Assembly (NCBI GenBank): GCA_041838515.1
Contig: JBGYPP010000002.1
Span: 18,333-82,332, forward strand
Direction: 5' to 3'
Source: JBGYPP01 sp041838515
Lineage (GTDB): Bacteria; Bacillota; Clostridia; Lachnospirales; Lachnospiraceae
DNA length: 64,000 nucleotides
Positions 9,262 to 16,068 of this stretch are shown here, one piece after another. The position numbers and the translations under genes were made by a program. Under the pieces are notes generated by a model. It was given only the letters and a program-made list of their open reading frames with translations, was not told the DNA's origin and did not search any database. Every line of letters starts with the position of its first letter. Positions within the stretch are counted from its first letter, which is position 1.

Positions 9262-9291
9262 ATAATAGGACATCCATATAGAAAAAGTCAA
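9262..9291 (-). promoter_or_regulatory. Candidate sigma-A promoter of uraA
   Basis: TTGACT (minus strand, 9286-9291), an 18-bp spacer, then TATTAT (9262-9267). The predicted leader to ATG 9180 is about 75 bases and holds a small GTCC-GGGC-GGAC hairpin followed by GGATTTTT, which could be a weak attenuator. Confidence 0.55.
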
Positions 9292-9343
9292 GAAAAAGCC
9301 CGCCTCGCAATTCATTCTGTGAATAGATAAAATTATAAAAAAA

Positions 9344-10003
9344 TTACTTCTCCTCCAATATTTCCCGTATCTTCTCCGCCATGGCGCGCCCCAAGGCTCT
9401 ATGGGCCGCAGCCTCCAAATGCACGCCGTCAATGGGAGAGGACTCCACTACGGCTCCGGCATCGAGAAAATCCACGCCCTTCTTTTTCGCCACATTGGCG
9501 TAGACGGCGCCGAAGAGCGTGCTCTGGGCATAACGTCCACAGGCCATGGCATCCATGGGATTCATCTCATCTATGGAAGGGTGATAGGGCATGGGCGCCA
9601 CCAGCAGGACCCTAGCCCCATGGGGAAAGATGGGATCCAGTTTCTTAAACATATGGTCGCAGTTCTGCACCAGGCGCACCAGTTCCTCCGCACCTGCGCC
9701 CACCCTGTACACAGAATGCTCCACCAGGTCATTGGTTCCCAGGAAAATCACCACCAGATCCAGGGGCTTCTGGCTCATAAGGCATATTTCCAGACCCTTA
9801 TATCCGTTTTTGTAATGCTCCGGCTCATGGCTGAACACCGTCATACGGCCGTTAAGCCCCTCCTCCACTAGCTCATATCCCTCCCCCAGCGCCGTCTGCG
9901 CCACACGGGTCCAACGGGTATGCTCATCATACCTTTCCCCCGTACCCGGCACATATCCCCAGGTATTGGAATCCCCAAAACACAGCACTCTCCTCTTGGC
10001 CAT
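9344..10003 (-). CDS. SGNH/GDSL-type esterase
   Basis: A cytoplasmic SGNH hydrolase of 219 residues. Block I is VLCFGDSNTWGY with the nucleophilic Ser. The oxyanion Asn lies in FLGTNDLV (block III), and the catalytic Asp/His pair in SPIDGVHLE (block V). No signal peptide is visible, so it likely acts on an intracellular ester such as an acetylated sugar or acyl-thioester. The start at 10003 (MAKRRVLCF) is chosen because GGGAGG lies six bases upstream; an in-frame ATG eight codons earlier lacks such a site. It is transcribed away from the OhrR-GPx gene and its own promoter lies in the shared spacer. The substrate is not recognisable. Confidence 0.88.
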   Translation of the reverse strand: MAKRRVLCFGDSNTWGYVPGTGERYDEHTRWTRVAQTALGEGYELVEEGLNGRMTVFSHEPEHYKNGYKGLEICLMSQKPLDLVVIFLGTNDLVEHSVYRVGAGAEELVRLVQNCDHMFKKLDPIFPHGARVLLVAPMPYHPSIDEMNPMDAMACGRYAQSTLFGAVYANVAKKKGVDFLDAGAVVESSPIDGVHLEAAAHRALGRAMAEKIREILEEK

Positions 10004-10065
10004 CTGCCACCTCCCTTTCCGTCCCAAGCACCTGCGCTAACTCTTCTTTCATGCACAATAGGATT

Positions 10066-10095
10066 ATTATAGCAAATCCCCGCCCCCTCTGTCAG
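10066..10095 (-). promoter_or_regulatory. Candidate promoter of the SGNH hydrolase gene
   Basis: CTGACA (minus strand, 10090-10095), 18 bp, then TATAAT (10066-10071) preceded by TGC, an extended -10. It lies back-to-back with the OhrR-GPx promoter, 28 bp away. Confidence 0.55.
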
Positions 10096-10123
10096 AAAAG
10101 TGTCTGGATTTTTTTCAGGATGC

Positions 10124-10152
10124 TTGACAGGTTCATACGTCGAAGGTATAGT
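10124..10152 (+). promoter_or_regulatory. Consensus sigma-A promoter of the ohrR-gpx fusion
   Basis: TTGACA at 10124-10129, a 17-bp spacer, and TATAGT at 10147-10152. This is one of the best promoter matches in the window. The transcription start should fall inside the palindromic operator that begins at the last base of the -10 element. Confidence 0.82.
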
Positions 10153-10184
10153 ATATTTGATACAATATAATTGTATCAAATATA
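10152..10184 (+). promoter_or_regulatory. OhrR-like palindromic operator
   Basis: A perfect inverted repeat with arms ATATTTGATACAAT (10153-10166) and ATTGTATCAAATAT (10170-10183) around ATA, extendable by one base pair on each side. The core TACAAT-N3-ATTGTA closely resembles the Bacillus OhrR box (TACAATT/AATTGTA). It covers the expected +1 site, so binding of the encoded OhrR-type protein would block transcription until peroxide oxidises it. Autoregulation is inferred. Confidence 0.78.
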
Positions 10185-10202
10185 TTATAAAAGGAGGCCA
10201 AG

Positions 10203-11222
10203 TTGGACGCTAGGGAAAAAGAGGCCCTGCTTTTGGCCAATCAGCTCTGCTTCCCTCTGTATGCCGCCGCCCGGGGAGTCACCGGACTGTATGCGCCCTG
10301 GCTCAAGCCCTTAGGCCTCTCCTATACCCAGTATCTGGTCTGTCTGGTGTTATGGGAGCAGGACGGCATCACCGTAGGGGAGATAGGCCGCAGGCTGCGG
10401 CTGGACAACGGCACCCTCAGCCCCCTGCTCAAGAAAATGGAGCAGGCAGGCCTGCTGGAAAGGCGGCGCAGCCCAGAGGATGACAGGGCCGTGCTGGTCA
10501 GCCTAAGCCCCCAGGGACGCCTCTTGCAGGAGAGGGCAAAGGACATTCCCTCCAATGTAGGCAGCTGCCTGCCACTGGAGCCTGAAGAAGCAAGGCAATT
10601 ATACCAATTGCTGTACAAATTGCTGGCCAAATTGCCAGTCGGGGCTGCCAGCCCCGGGAAAGGAGAAAACATGTCCAGGATTTATGATTTCACCGCAAAA
10701 GACCGAAAAGGAGAGGAGGTAAGCCTCTCCCAGTACCAGGGCAAGGTATTGCTCATAGTCAATACGGCCACGGGTTGCGGCTTTACACCCCATTACGAAC
10801 CGCTGGCGGCCATGTATAAGGACCTCAAGGACCAGGGCCTGGAAATCCTGGACTTCCCCTGCAACCAGTTCGCCAACCAGGCACCCGGCAGCGACGAGGA
10901 GATACACCAGTTCTGCCAGGTCAAATTCGGCACCCAGTTTCCTCAGTTCGCCAAGGTGGATGTCAATGGGGAGCAGGCCCATCCCCTCTTCGCCTACCTG
11001 GCTGGCGAAAAGCCCTTTGCCGGCTTTGGCAAGGGCATTAAGAGCTCCGGCCTGGAGGCCTTTGCCGCACTGAACAACAAGGCCTACGGAGATAAGGCCT
11101 ATGTGCGGTGGAATTTTACCAAATTCCTGGTGGACAGGCAGGGGCAGGTCATAGGCCGCTTTGAGCCCACGGAGGATATGAACAAAGTGCGGGCTGCCGT
11201 GGAGGCGGCTTTGAAAGCCTAG
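10203..11222 (+). CDS. OhrR/MarR peroxide sensor fused in frame to glutathione peroxidase
   Basis: A 339-residue open frame with two whole proteins. Residues 1-150 are an OhrR-type MarR repressor: Cys16 in LLLANQLCFPLYAAARG matches the reactive Cys of OhrR, YTQYLVCLVLWEQDG follows, and the winged helix contains TLSPLLKKMEQAGLLERR. Residues 157-339 are a complete glutathione/thioredoxin peroxidase: NTATGCGFT with peroxidatic Cys about 192, DFPCNQFANQ, and WNFTKFLVD. The join VGAASPGKGEN has no stop codon. The start is TTG 10203, five bases after AAGGAGG. An internal AAGGAG (10660-10665) lies five bases before ATG 10671, just after a GGGGCT-GCC-AGCCCC hairpin, so free peroxidase may also be made from the same message. 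The gene is probably self-regulated through the upstream palindrome. Its 3' end is repeated downstream in a 71-bp array. Confidence 0.92.
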   Translation: MDAREKEALLLANQLCFPLYAAARGVTGLYAPWLKPLGLSYTQYLVCLVLWEQDGITVGEIGRRLRLDNGTLSPLLKKMEQAGLLERRRSPEDDRAVLVSLSPQGRLLQERAKDIPSNVGSCLPLEPEEARQLYQLLYKLLAKLPVGAASPGKGENMSRIYDFTAKDRKGEEVSLSQYQGKVLLIVNTATGCGFTPHYEPLAAMYKDLKDQGLEILDFPCNQFANQAPGSDEEIHQFCQVKFGTQFPQFAKVDVNGEQAHPLFAYLAGEKPFAGFGKGIKSSGLEAFAALNNKAYGDKAYVRWNFTKFLVDRQGQVIGRFEPTEDMNKVRAAVEAALKA

Positions 11223-11435
11223 CGCTTGCGAAGTGGCCGCCAAGGAGATTGGCCTGCCCACCGGCTGCTCCAGAGGCGGATTTGAAGGCCTAGCGCTAGC
11301 GAAGTGGCCGTCAAGGAGATTGACCTGCCCACCGGCTGCTCCGGAGGCGGCTTTGAAGGCCTAGCCCTAGCGAAGTGGCCGTCAAGGAGACTGGCCTGCC
11401 CACCGGCTGCTCCGGAGGCGGATTTAAAGGCCTGG
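11201..11435 (+). repeat. 71-bp tandem array seeded by the end of ohrR-gpx
   Basis: Three full 71-bp units start at 11201, 11272 and 11343, with a partial fourth from 11414. The first unit begins inside the last codons of the fusion gene (GGAGGCGGCTTTGAAAGCC then TAG) and continues into non-coding DNA. Later units keep the same order with a few substitutions each. Units abut directly with no unique spacers, so this is not CRISPR. Each unit carries the palindromic-looking TAGCGCTAGC. Confidence 0.93.
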
Positions 11436-11511
11436 GCGCTGGCCACTCCGAATACTTTGAAGTCCTAGGGCCGGGAAAAAAGCTCCGGCGGGAGGTGCAG
11501 ATTTCCCGCAC

Positions 11512-11556
11512 AAAAAAGGCGTATGTAAGGGAAAATTCCTCACATGCGCCTTTTTT
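11512..11556. terminator. Bidirectional intrinsic terminator
   Basis: A6, then GGCGTATGT (11518-11526), a 15-base loop, ACATGCGCC (11542-11550) and T6. The stem has one G-U type mismatch. It serves both the ohrR-gpx transcript from the left and the CDF exporter transcript from the right. Confidence 0.85.
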
Positions 11557-11585
11557 CTGATGTACTTTGCGGCTCTACGTCCGGG

Positions 11586-12707
11586 CTAATCACTGTAATG
11601 GGTGTCCAGATTGACATAGGGCGTATATTCGGGATGCGCCTGTCGGATACGGCCTTTGGCCCATTCCTCAAAGGCCTCCGTATCCTTGATGGAAAAATCC
11701 ACGGTAATATCCACCAAAATCCAGCCCGCCTTTCTGTCCACCAATATGCCGTGGGTATCCACTACGCCCGGCCTCTCCCGCAAAATCGACGAAACGGACT
11801 CCTGAATGGCCACCACCTCCGGGTCATGCCTCTCTACGCCGTATACGCCCACGTTGATCACCACCCGGTGCTTCTGCCATACCATAGCCTGTATTCCCCT
11901 GGACAGCCTATGTATTTCCCTGGCCGTCATATCTCCAGGCAGCTCCACATTGATAGAGGCCATGGCAAACTCCGGCCCATAGTTGTGCAGGACCAAATCA
12001 TATGCGCCCAGTACCGAGGGAAAGGACTCCACAGTGGCCCTCAGCGCCGCCGTGAATTCGCCATCGGCTCTTTTTCCCAATATCTGGCTGATGGAATCCA
12101 AGAGCATGTCCACCCCCGCCTTTATGATAAATCCCGACAGCAGGGCGCCCACCAGTCCCTCTATGGGCCATTGGAAAAAAATATTGGCGCCCACGGCCAA
12201 CAGGGTGGAGGCGGACAATAGCCCATCCATGCTGGCATCGGCTCCGGAGGCGGACAGAGCCCCTGAGTTGTACTTTTTGCCCTGGTCGGACACATACCTG
12301 CCCAAGGCCAGCTTTACCGCCACCGAGGTCAGGATCAGCCCTATAGTCACGGGCGTATATGTGGCCATCTGCGGGTGCAGCAGGCTCTTGACAGATTCCA
12401 GCAGAGCGGTGCCGCCGGCCACCAGCACCAGCGAGGATATGGCCACAGCGCTGAAATACTCGATACGCCCATGGCCATAGGGATGCTTGGCATCCGGCTT
12501 GCGATGGGCCAGCCGCAGGCTGACTATGGTGATAACGGAACTGCCCGCATCGGTCAGATTGTTCAGACCGTCCAACACTATGGATAGAGAGCCGGCCAGC
12601 GCCCCTACAGCCATCTTCAATCCGGCCAGCGCCATGTTCACGCCTATGCCTATCCAACTCACCCGGGATATGGCCCTCTCCCGGCTCTCCATGGAATATG
12701 CTCCCAT
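11586..12707 (-). CDS. Cation diffusion facilitator (CDF) metal exporter
   Basis: A proton-driven divalent metal exporter of about 373 residues. The N-terminal half has the CDF membrane fold: SIVLDGLNNLTDAGSSV in helix 2, HPYGHGRIEYFSA after helix 3, and SASGADASMDGLLSAS in helix 5, which carries the DxxxD-type metal site. The C-terminal half is the usual cytoplasmic metal-sensing domain (SINVELPGDMTAREIHRLSRG). Helix 2 has Asn-Asn-x-x-Asp rather than the Zn-type HxxxD, so the cargo may not be zinc. Start choice is uncertain: ATG 12707 lies three bases after AAGGAGG, while ATG 12692 lies eight bases after GGGAG. The ribosome site is part of a four-run G-rich motif. It is convergent with ohrR-gpx. 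Confidence 0.9.
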   Translation of the reverse strand: MGAYSMESRERAISRVSWIGIGVNMALAGLKMAVGALAGSLSIVLDGLNNLTDAGSSVITIVSLRLAHRKPDAKHPYGHGRIEYFSAVAISSLVLVAGGTALLESVKSLLHPQMATYTPVTIGLILTSVAVKLALGRYVSDQGKKYNSGALSASGADASMDGLLSASTLLAVGANIFFQWPIEGLVGALLSGFIIKAGVDMLLDSISQILGKRADGEFTAALRATVESFPSVLGAYDLVLHNYGPEFAMASINVELPGDMTAREIHRLSRGIQAMVWQKHRVVINVGVYGVERHDPEVVAIQESVSSILRERPGVVDTHGILVDRKAGWILVDITVDFSIKDTEAFEEWAKGRIRQAHPEYTPYVNLDTHYSD

Positions 12708-12741
12708 TCCCCTCCTTCCCCAGCCTCCCCCGGCCTCCCCC
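12705..12741 (-). promoter_or_regulatory. G-quadruplex-capable ribosome binding region of the CDF gene
   Basis: The sense strand just before ATG 12707 carries four runs of at least four G: GGGGG (12741-12737), GGGGG (12731-12727), GGGG (12721-12718) and GGGG (12712-12709), with five-base loops. The Shine-Dalgarno AAGGAGG is inside the last loop and run, so folding would hide it. The motif is seen; its use as an RNA switch is inference. Confidence 0.6.
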
Positions 12742-12839
12742 GGCCGTTCCGAGAGCAGATATGCTCTATTGTGCAGCTGCGCATATGCTCCCCAACATCT
12801 CACCCTGCTCCAGACCTCTTCCGGCCCCGCACCGCTTCC

Positions 12840-13844
12840 CTACGAGGACGGGCTGGACGCCGGCTGCAATACCAGTCCGTTGGCCAGCAGAAATTCCTTC
12901 CACCGGGGCAGGTAAGAGGCTTTCAAATGCACGCCGTCATAGGTCCAATCCCCCCGCATATTCCCATCCTCATCGGCAAAGACGGCATTAGAGTCCAAAA
13001 AGAAGATATTCTGTCCATCAGCCAGCTGAGCCAGCGCCGCGTTCCTCTCCTCTATGGCGGCATTATTTATATAATCCCCCTTGGCATTCCGCTCGGCGCT
13101 GACCCTCAAGATGGCCTGGATGACCACTTTGGCCTGGGGCTGCAGAGCCTGTATCTCCCTTATCCTCTCCTGATAGGCTTGGACGAAGCCCTCCACATCC
13201 CCCCGGCCCATCTCATTGATGCCCACCATCAGGTATATGGCCGTAAATTGCCGTAGGGCCAGCCACTCCGGCAGGGCCTTTTTGACCCTATTCCCCTCCA
13301 GGTCCAGGCCGGTCAGATTTTTTTCCATCATATTAAAGACGGTCATGCCCTTGCCGGAATAAAAGGCCACTTCCGGCGCAAAGCCGCCATACAAGGCCAG
13401 ACCATCTATGCGGGAATCCCCTATAAAGGCCACCTGGTCATAGTATGCCTCCTCCACCGGGGCAAAGGCCCATACCGGCGCAGCCTGCTGTTCCCCATCT
13501 CCGGAGGACACGCCCCCATCTCCGGAGGACACGCCCTCCTCCCCGGGAAGCCCCCCGGGGGGTATCGCATCCCCAAAGCTTTGGCTGCCTGCCCCTCCAT
13601 CTCCGGAAATTGACCCGGATTGGGCGGCATCCCCGGCGCTGATATCCGCCAAATCGGCATCCCCAGGAGAAATTGCGGCCCCATCCCCCTCCGAAACTCC
13701 GGCGGCATCCCTCCCCGACAGCCAGGGAGCAGCCAGTTCCTCCCAGGCCTGCGCCCAGACCCGGCCATGCTCCTCTTGGGAGAAAAATAGCAAAGTGGAC
13801 AAGGCCATTATCCACAAAAAACCATATCTATGCGCCCTAAGCAT
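12840..13844 (-). CDS. Membrane-anchored SGNH hydrolase-like partner of the MBOAT acyltransferase
   Basis: A 334-residue protein with one N-terminal membrane segment (GFLWIMALSTLLFFS), a long Gly/Asp/Ser-rich linker at about residues 45-120, and a C-terminal SGNH-like domain. The latter has FIGDSRIDGLALYGG (nucleophile Ser), YLMVGINEMG (oxyanion Asn), and YDGVHLKASYLPRWKEFL (Asp/His pair). The linker contains two exact 21-bp DNA repeats (13493-13534) encoding SSGDGGV. It lies just downstream of an MBOAT gene. Such pairs (for example AlgI with AlgJ/AlgX, PatA with PatB) move acyl groups across the membrane and attach them to a cell-wall or capsule polymer. The ribosome site is weak (AGGTAGG). 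Confidence 0.85.
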   Translation of the reverse strand: MLRAHRYGFLWIMALSTLLFFSQEEHGRVWAQAWEELAAPWLSGRDAAGVSEGDGAAISPGDADLADISAGDAAQSGSISGDGGAGSQSFGDAIPPGGLPGEEGVSSGDGGVSSGDGEQQAAPVWAFAPVEEAYYDQVAFIGDSRIDGLALYGGFAPEVAFYSGKGMTVFNMMEKNLTGLDLEGNRVKKALPEWLALRQFTAIYLMVGINEMGRGDVEGFVQAYQERIREIQALQPQAKVVIQAILRVSAERNAKGDYINNAAIEERNAALAQLADGQNIFFLDSNAVFADEDGNMRGDWTYDGVHLKASYLPRWKEFLLANGLVLQPASSPSS

Positions 13845-13908
13845 CTACACCTACCTGCCTTATCAATATCTATGCGCCCTAAGCATCTGCACCTACCTAC
13901 CTTATCAA
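13825..13908 (-). repeat. 42-bp direct duplication spanning a stop/start junction
   Basis: Two copies of a 42-bp unit, 13867-13908 and 13825-13866. In transcription direction the unit runs from the MBOAT stop codon (TTGATAAGG) through a ribosome site to the first codons of the SGNH gene (ATGCTTAGGGCGCATAGATA). Only two base differences separate the copies, so the duplication is recent. Confidence 0.92.
13863..13886 (-). other. Duplicated start making a 7-codon upstream reading frame
   Basis: The upstream copy of the 42-bp repeat has its own ATG (13886), the same spacing to AGGTAGG, and the codons MLRAHRY followed by TGA TAA. It would be translated as a leader peptide ending 18 bases before the true SGNH start at 13844, and could couple or dampen translation of that gene. 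Expression is inferred. Confidence 0.5.
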
Positions 13909-15278
13909 AATGTGGAATACATAAATATATTCTCACCCTCCGCCATCACCCTGGACACGGCCAGCCAAAACAGTGCCGCCAGGCACAGGCGGAACCAAAA
14001 TCGGGATTTGTAGCGCAAAAAACACCTCTCCCACAAGGGTGCGGCAAAGAAAATGCCGGCCAATAAGTAGGGCAGGTACACGCCTCCCATCTCCAAAAAA
14101 TCCCCTCCTCGGACATTGACTCCCCGGTCAAGGCCAAACAATCGGTTGCAATAAGCAGTCAAATCTCCCAAATCGGTGATGGCAAAGCACATCCAGGAGA
14201 TGGCGATCCAAAACCAGGTCCATATGCGCAGCATCCAAACCGGCAGGGCTAGGCCGGCCAAATCCCCCAGATATGCCGCCAGCCTCTCCACCACGATAAG
14301 AGCCAGCAGCAAGCCGGCCCACAGCAGATAATTCCAGCCCACGCCATGCCATAGGCCGGTCAATAACCATACCACGGCCAAGCTGAGCAACCAGCGGAAT
14401 AGACCACTTTGACTGCCTCCCAGGGGCCGGTAGATATAATAGTTGAAAAATCTGCCCAGGCTGATATGCCAGCGGCGGTAAAAATCCCGCACGCCCAGGG
14501 CGGCATAAGGATGCCGAAAATTGTCTGCCAATTCCACGCCCATCATCAGGGCCAAGCCCTGGGCCATCAGAGAATAGCCCAAAAAATCAAAATACAATTG
14601 CAGGGAAAAGGCCGCCAGGCCCAGCCAGGCCAAGGGCGTAGACAGGCTGGCGTATCCCAGTGTGCTGACCTCGTTCCACAAGCGGTACAGCGGTGAGGCC
14701 AGCAGCGCCTTGGATGCCAGGCCGACAGTTAGTCGCATCAAACCCTCCTGCAATCCCTGCCAGGAGAAACCCAGTTTGCCCAGGGATTTGTCCAGGGATA
14801 CGGGATTTTCCAAGGGGCCTGAGAGCAATTTGGGAAAATACGCCAGTTGCAAAGCCATACGGGGCAGTGAAGCCACAGGGGCCATATTTCCCCTGTACAC
14901 CTCCAGTGCATAAGCCATGGCCGCAAAGGTATAAAAACTCAGCCCAAGCGGCAGGCCGGCCCCTCCTTGGGCCGTCTTAAAATACGCAAGCAAGCCCACA
15001 TCTGCCGCCAGACACAGACACAGGCCAAAAACAACGGCCGGCCTCCGCCCGGAGGCCCTGCGCCTGGGAGCGAGAAGCATCGCCCAGACATAGTGCCACA
15101 GCGCTGAGGCCGCCAGCAAAAGAGCCTGCCACCACTGCCCCCGCTCCAGACCGCTCAGATAGAACAGCGCGCCGGCAAGGCACAGAAAGGGCAGACGCCA
15201 GGCCTTGGGGCAGAGCGCAAACAGCAGCAAAAACAAGGGCAAAAAAACAAACAAAAAGGGCAAACCCGAAAAAATCAT
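13905..15278 (-). CDS. MBOAT-family O-acyltransferase (AlgI/PatA-like)
   Basis: A polytopic membrane protein of 457 residues. The family core is present: FYRRWHISLGRFFNYYIYRP and, further on, LTGLWHGVGWNYLLWAG with the invariant catalytic His near residue 310. GLSFYTFAAMAYALEVYRG and YFPKLLSGPL are further AlgI-like blocks. It should carry acyl (usually acetyl) groups from the cytoplasm to an outside acceptor, with the SGNH protein downstream finishing the transfer to a polysaccharide. The gene starts 21 bp after a TetR-family regulator, with a perfect palindrome at the junction. The three genes form an operon. The acceptor polymer is not identified here. Confidence 0.92.
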   Translation of the reverse strand: MIFSGLPFLFVFLPLFLLLFALCPKAWRLPFLCLAGALFYLSGLERGQWWQALLLAASALWHYVWAMLLAPRRRASGRRPAVVFGLCLCLAADVGLLAYFKTAQGGAGLPLGLSFYTFAAMAYALEVYRGNMAPVASLPRMALQLAYFPKLLSGPLENPVSLDKSLGKLGFSWQGLQEGLMRLTVGLASKALLASPLYRLWNEVSTLGYASLSTPLAWLGLAAFSLQLYFDFLGYSLMAQGLALMMGVELADNFRHPYAALGVRDFYRRWHISLGRFFNYYIYRPLGGSQSGLFRWLLSLAVVWLLTGLWHGVGWNYLLWAGLLLALIVVERLAAYLGDLAGLALPVWMLRIWTWFWIAISWMCFAITDLGDLTAYCNRLFGLDRGVNVRGGDFLEMGGVYLPYLLAGIFFAAPLWERCFLRYKSRFWFRLCLAALFWLAVSRVMAEGENIFMYSTF

Positions 15279-15290
15279 TTCCCTATCTCC

Positions 15291-15313
15291 ATTTTGCCCC
15301 TAGGGGGCAAAAT
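15291..15313 (-). promoter_or_regulatory. Perfect palindrome at the TetR/MBOAT junction
   Basis: ATTTTGCCCC (15291-15300), three central bases, GGGGCAAAAT (15304-15313). It covers the TetR stop codon and ends 12 bases before the MBOAT ATG. It could be an internal operator for the TetR protein or an RNA hairpin near the MBOAT ribosome site. No T-run follows, so it is not a terminator. Confidence 0.6.
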
Positions 15314-15890
15314 CCCCAGGGCATCTATGCTCCGATTGCATACTGTCCAAAAACCCCCGGGCGGAGGAAAAATAGGACTGCAATCCCCCATGCCCCTGCT
15401 CCAGGCTGTAGAACAGAAGGCCATCCAATACCAACCCGCCATAAGCCAGCCATGCGCCGGCCGCCAGTCCGCCGTCTATGTCCATTCCAAGGGAAAAAGC
15501 CGAGTCCAGGCGGGCGTGGCCGCCCAGTGCCTGCCGCAGCGACTGCACCCTCTCCTCCTTATCCCGGGAGGCCCGGAGCAAAAACAAGGGCAGGGCAGGA
15601 TACATGGCTGAGGCCTCTCTCTGGGCCTCCACATAGGCAGCCAGGGCCATGCCCCCCCCAGCCTCCTGCCAGGACAGTGCCAGCAGCCGCAGGGCATATT
15701 CATAAGCAAAGGAAAAAATGCCCCATTTGTTCTCAAAATAATGGAAGAGCAGACCCTTACTGATGCGGGCCTTGGCAGCTATCTCCTCCGTTGTGCCGCC
15801 CCTGTACCCTGAGGCGCCGAAAACCTCCAGGGCTGCGGCCAATATCCTATCACGTTTTTCTCCCTCCAGGGCAAAAAAATTCTCCCGCAT
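15300..15890 (-). CDS. TetR-family transcriptional regulator
   Basis: A 196-residue repressor. The N-terminal helix-turn-helix reads TTEEIAAKARISKGLLFHYF, the standard TetR pattern, preceded by RDRILAAALEVFGASGYRG. The C-terminal ligand/dimer domain is divergent, as usual. It is the first gene of the TetR-MBOAT-SGNH operon and probably controls it and itself. Two candidate sites exist: a 9-bp inverted repeat 16 bp upstream of its ATG and a palindrome at its stop codon. No strong Shine-Dalgarno precedes ATG 15890, so basal translation may be low. The ligand is unknown. Confidence 0.9.
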   Translation of the reverse strand: MRENFFALEGEKRDRILAAALEVFGASGYRGGTTEEIAAKARISKGLLFHYFENKWGIFSFAYEYALRLLALSWQEAGGGMALAAYVEAQREASAMYPALPLFLLRASRDKEERVQSLRQALGGHARLDSAFSLGMDIDGGLAAGAWLAYGGLVLDGLLFYSLEQGHGGLQSYFSSARGFLDSMQSEHRCPGDFAP

Positions 15891-15905
15891 GGCCTATTTC
15901 ATAGC

Positions 15906-15927
15906 AAAATCTTTTTTGAAAGATTTT
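15906..15927 (-). promoter_or_regulatory. Inverted repeat upstream of the TetR gene
   Basis: AAAATCTTT (15906-15914), four bases, AAAGATTTT (15919-15927). The size and place fit a TetR-family operator controlling the divergent TetR and YtxH-like genes. Binding is inferred. Confidence 0.5.
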
Positions 15928-15948
15928 ATGCTTTCTCCCTTTTCTTTT

Positions 15949-15977
15949 ATGACAAAACCAAGTACAATCTATATCAT
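15949..15977 (+). promoter_or_regulatory. Candidate promoter of the YtxH-like gene
   Basis: ATGACA (15949-15954), 17 bp, TATCAT (15972-15977). The leader to ATG 16069 is about 85 bases. Confidence 0.5.
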
Positions 15978-16068
15978 ACAGGAAATCTCCCGGAAACACT
16001 ATCCCCCGGGGAAAGATAATTTTATCACAAATGCGGCCCGGCCGCCAGAGTTTGAAAGGAGAACCATC

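Noticed and set aside
11201..11435. CRISPR array
   Set aside because: Units abut directly without spacers, the unit is 71 bp, and no cas gene is near. The same holds for the 116- and 121-bp arrays.
12708..12803. Longer N-terminus for the CDF exporter
   Set aside because: The added residues are Gly/Arg-rich, have no family match, and cover the ribosome site.
13493..13534. Mobile repeat in the SGNH gene
   Set aside because: Two 21-bp in-frame copies in a low-complexity Gly/Asp/Ser linker are ordinary slippage products.
15763..16068. N-terminal extension of the YtxH-like gene
   Set aside because: The frame is open but overlaps the TetR gene; AAAGGAG and a membrane segment support ATG 16069.
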